From Oscillospiraceae bacterium (GTDB taxonomy: Bacteria > Bacillota > Clostridia > Oscillospirales > Acutalibacteraceae): 64,000 nt of DNA. Positions 62,173 to 64,000 of this stretch are shown piece after piece. A program made the translations under genes and the position numbers. Where the stretch lies: positions 1 to 64,000 of the forward strand of contig CAJTCU010000007.1 of NCBI GenBank assembly GCA_910574935.1. The letters run 5' to 3'. The notes under the pieces were generated by a model that saw nothing but the letters and a program-made list of their open reading frames with translations, had not been told where the DNA came from and ran no database searches. Position 1 is the stretch's first letter. Each line of letters begins with the position of its first letter.

Positions 62173-63723
62173 GTGAACAAAAAAGGTGCCACGAACCAAG
62201 CGGCGGTAATCGAAATTGGCTCTAATAATATAAAAATGCGGGTATCTCAGCTAGTAAAGGGAAAAATCCACACTTTAGACTATCTAAAATATCCCGTGCG
62301 GCTCGACCATGATGTGTTTGAAACTGGTACAGTAAGTTTTGAGAGCCTGCGCCAGCTTTCCTCTGCCTTGGGCAAGTTTTCCGAGGCACTTTTGTCCTAT
62401 AATATAGAAAAGCCCCGGGTGGTATCCTGTACCGCTCTTTTGGAAGCCAGAAACCGCGCTCTGGTGGTGGACCAGCTGAAGGTCCGCAATAATCTGGACG
62501 TGAATATTCTGGACAGCAGCCAGGAAAAAGCCTATATTTTTTCTGAAATCGAAAACCATCTTGAGTCAGAGGAATCTATAAAGCAGGGATATTCACTGCT
62601 AGGGCATATTGGCTCCGGCAGTATCGGCCTGACAGTGTTTGATGGGGAAAAAGCCGTATACTTTCAGAACATCCCCATGGGTGCGCTGAAACTGCACGAC
62701 GTACTGGGTAATTTGCGCCGCCAAGCTGAAGACTTTCACTGCATCCTGGAAGAATACATGGATACGGTCTTAAACCGCATGAACCTTTCTGGATTCCAGG
62801 TACAAAATCTGGTTCTGACTGGTTCGCAGATTGATTTGATTGCTAAGCTATGCGATAGCAAAAAACTCGGGTCGGTCCACCACATTGATTCTGAAAAACT
62901 GAAAACTCTTTATGATTTTGTCCGGCCTATGACGGCTGAAGGAATTGCTTTACACTATGGGATCACTGAGCACCAGGCTGCGCTATTATACACTGCCTTG
63001 TTTATCTATTGCGGCATGCTGCGCTTCTGTCCCCAGGCCAAAGAGCTTTTAGCCCCGTCGGTTGATCTTTCGGGGGCTATTCTACGACATATGCTTATCT
63101 CTAAGGCCGATGTAGAATGGGCCTCTTATCTGCGAAAAAACGCGATTTCCTGTGCGCAAACCGCTGCCCAATCATTCCACTGTGACTTGGCACATAGCCG
63201 GCTGATTGGAGAGTATGCCTGTAAGCTCTTTGATAAGATGAAGAAAGTCCACGGTCTGGATCCTTCTAAGCGGTTGATTTTGGAGTTAGCCGCCATTTTA
63301 CACAGCTGTGGCAGTTTTATCAGCGTCCGCCAACACAACCGATGCACCTTTGACATTATCCGGGGCATGGATTTGTTCGGTCTCTCTGAGGAGCAAGTAT
63401 TGGAGGTGGCCCTGGTGGCTGGCAGTATTACCGAGGCGGCCTCTGTCCAAGGGGTTCTTGAGTTGGCCTCCTTTTCTCCAAAGGAGCGGCTGGTGGTCTC
63501 CAAGCTTTCCGCTATTTTCCGGCTGGCTAACGCTATGGACAAGTCCCACCAGGAAAAGCTTCGTAATGTGAAGATCAGTCTAGATGACGACCGAGTGCTG
63601 ATCCGGGCTGAGTCCTCCTTTAATACCCTGCTGGAGCGATGGGATTTTGAAGAATCAGCCAAGTATTTTAAAGATGTGTTCGGGCTTTTCCCCGAGCTGG
63701 CAATAAAATTTGATATGATGTGA
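62173..63723 (+). CDS. Ppx/GppA-type phosphatase with C-terminal HD-like domain
   Basis: A 516-residue protein. The N-terminal ASKHA-fold half has [18 protein letters not shown] and [19 protein letters not shown]; the classical DxGSN and ExGGGS motifs are changed (EIGSN, HIGSGS), and the catalytic EEE-type Glu is not clear. The C-terminal half is HD-domain-like ([33 protein letters not shown]), with HS in place of HD. It is probably a degenerate exopolyphosphatase or a regulator. GTG 62173 follows GGGAGGGA. ppk1 follows by ten bases. Confidence 0.85.
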   Translation: MNKKGATNQAAVIEIGSNNIKMRVSQLVKGKIHTLDYLKYPVRLDHDVFETGTVSFESLRQLSSALGKFSEALLSYNIEKPRVVSCTALLEARNRALVVDQLKVRNNLDVNILDSSQEKAYIFSEIENHLESEESIKQGYSLLGHIGSGSIGLTVFDGEKAVYFQNIPMGALKLHDVLGNLRRQAEDFHCILEEYMDTVLNRMNLSGFQVQNLVLTGSQIDLIAKLCDSKKLGSVHHIDSEKLKTLYDFVRPMTAEGIALHYGITEHQAALLYTALFIYCGMLRFCPQAKELLAPSVDLSGAILRHMLISKADVEWASYLRKNAISCAQTAAQSFHCDLAHSRLIGEYACKLFDKMKKVHGLDPSKRLILELAAILHSCGSFISVRQHNRCTFDIIRGMDLFGLSEEQVLEVALVAGSITEAASVQGVLELASFSPKERLVVSKLSAIFRLANAMDKSHQEKLRNVKISLDDDRVLIRAESSFNTLLERWDFEESAKYFKDVFGLFPELAIKFDMM

Positions 63724-63733
63724 GGTGTGCGCT

Positions 63734-64000
63734 GTGGCAGAGAAAAAAATGCCCTACTATAACAGAGAACTAAGCTGGATGGACTTTAATGCCCGTGTGC
63801 TGGAAGAAGCCACAAAAAAGGAAAATCCTCTCATGGAGCGTTTGCGCTTTTTGGCCATTACTGGCTCCAACCTAGACGAATTTTTTATGGTGCGGGTGGC
63901 CGGAGTTAAGGCCCAAGTGAACTCTGGCTACAAGGCAAAAGACAAATTCGACTTGGCTCCCGAGGACCTTCTGAAAGAGCTGGAAGAAAAGACCCACCAT
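63734..64000 (+). CDS. ppk1: Polyphosphate kinase, N-terminal part (runs off window)
   Basis: The first 89 codons match PPK1: [49 protein letters not shown] 63734 follows GAGGTG. The enzyme makes polyphosphate from ATP. The gene continues beyond the window. It forms an operon with the Ppx-like gene. Confidence 0.92.
   Translation, partial: MAEKKMPYYNRELSWMDFNARVLEEATKKENPLMERLRFLAITGSNLDEFFMVRVAGVKAQVNSGYKAKDKFDLAPEDLLKELEEKTHH

Noticed and set aside
1-64000. CRISPR arrays
   Set aside because: No regularly spaced repeat series was seen on reading; direct repeats found are only pairs.

Overview
The window looks like a chromosomal segment of an anaerobic, spore-forming Clostridia member, probably in or near the Oscillospiraceae. 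This is inferred from the B. subtilis-like order tig-clpP-clpX-lon-ysxC, the spore genes spoIIM and cwlD, split cobalamin-dependent methionine synthase parts, and the anaerobe-associated GGGtGRT/NifU-like pair. The genus cannot be fixed from sequence alone.

Bases 1-15,950 are an accessory region. It opens with a graveyard of decayed genes (DUF2461, an ABC ATPase fused by deletion to a GNAT, alkD cut by an IS110-type fragment, VOC, MBL-fold and other remnants) between intact GNAT genes. An SRAP/HMCES-type gene with a small partner and a Y-family polymerase with a LexA-like box follow. A two-gene operon (DUF3990 ADP-ribosyltransferase-like protein plus HTH protein) is driven by a near-consensus promoter whose spacer holds a perfect palindrome. 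Bases 9,569-15,777 resemble integrative-element cargo: PAPS-reductase-like PP-loop protein, N6-methylase-like protein, LPD11-like protein, an excisionase-type protein and two tandem tyrosine recombinases, the first interrupted by a stop.

From 15,948 the core genome resumes: radical-SAM pair, rplS, two signal peptidases, rbgA, rnhB, yraN, a dipeptidase, thrC, the protease/chaperone cluster, lysA, hslO and a five-tRNA array (Val, Asp, Phe, Gly, Cys). Then come small acetyltransferases, a broken PhnB-like gene, a metF/activation-domain/metH operon on the minus strand, cwlD, radA, xer genes, spoIIM, an SLH/transglutaminase-like lipoprotein, the GGGtGRT/NifU-like pair, an aspartate aminotransferase, a PurF homologue lacking the catalytic cysteine, asnS, tRNA-Ser, and a Ppx-like/ppk1 polyphosphate module running off the right edge.

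The most interesting items are the DUF3990/HTH operon with its operator, the glutaminase-dead PurF, the conserved but poorly understood GGGtGRT/NifU-like pair, a highly base-paired intergenic region near 51.2-51.5 kb with alternative helices, the 16-bp hairpin in the start of the radical-SAM gene beside the integrases, and the membrane-like in-frame extension of rbgA.
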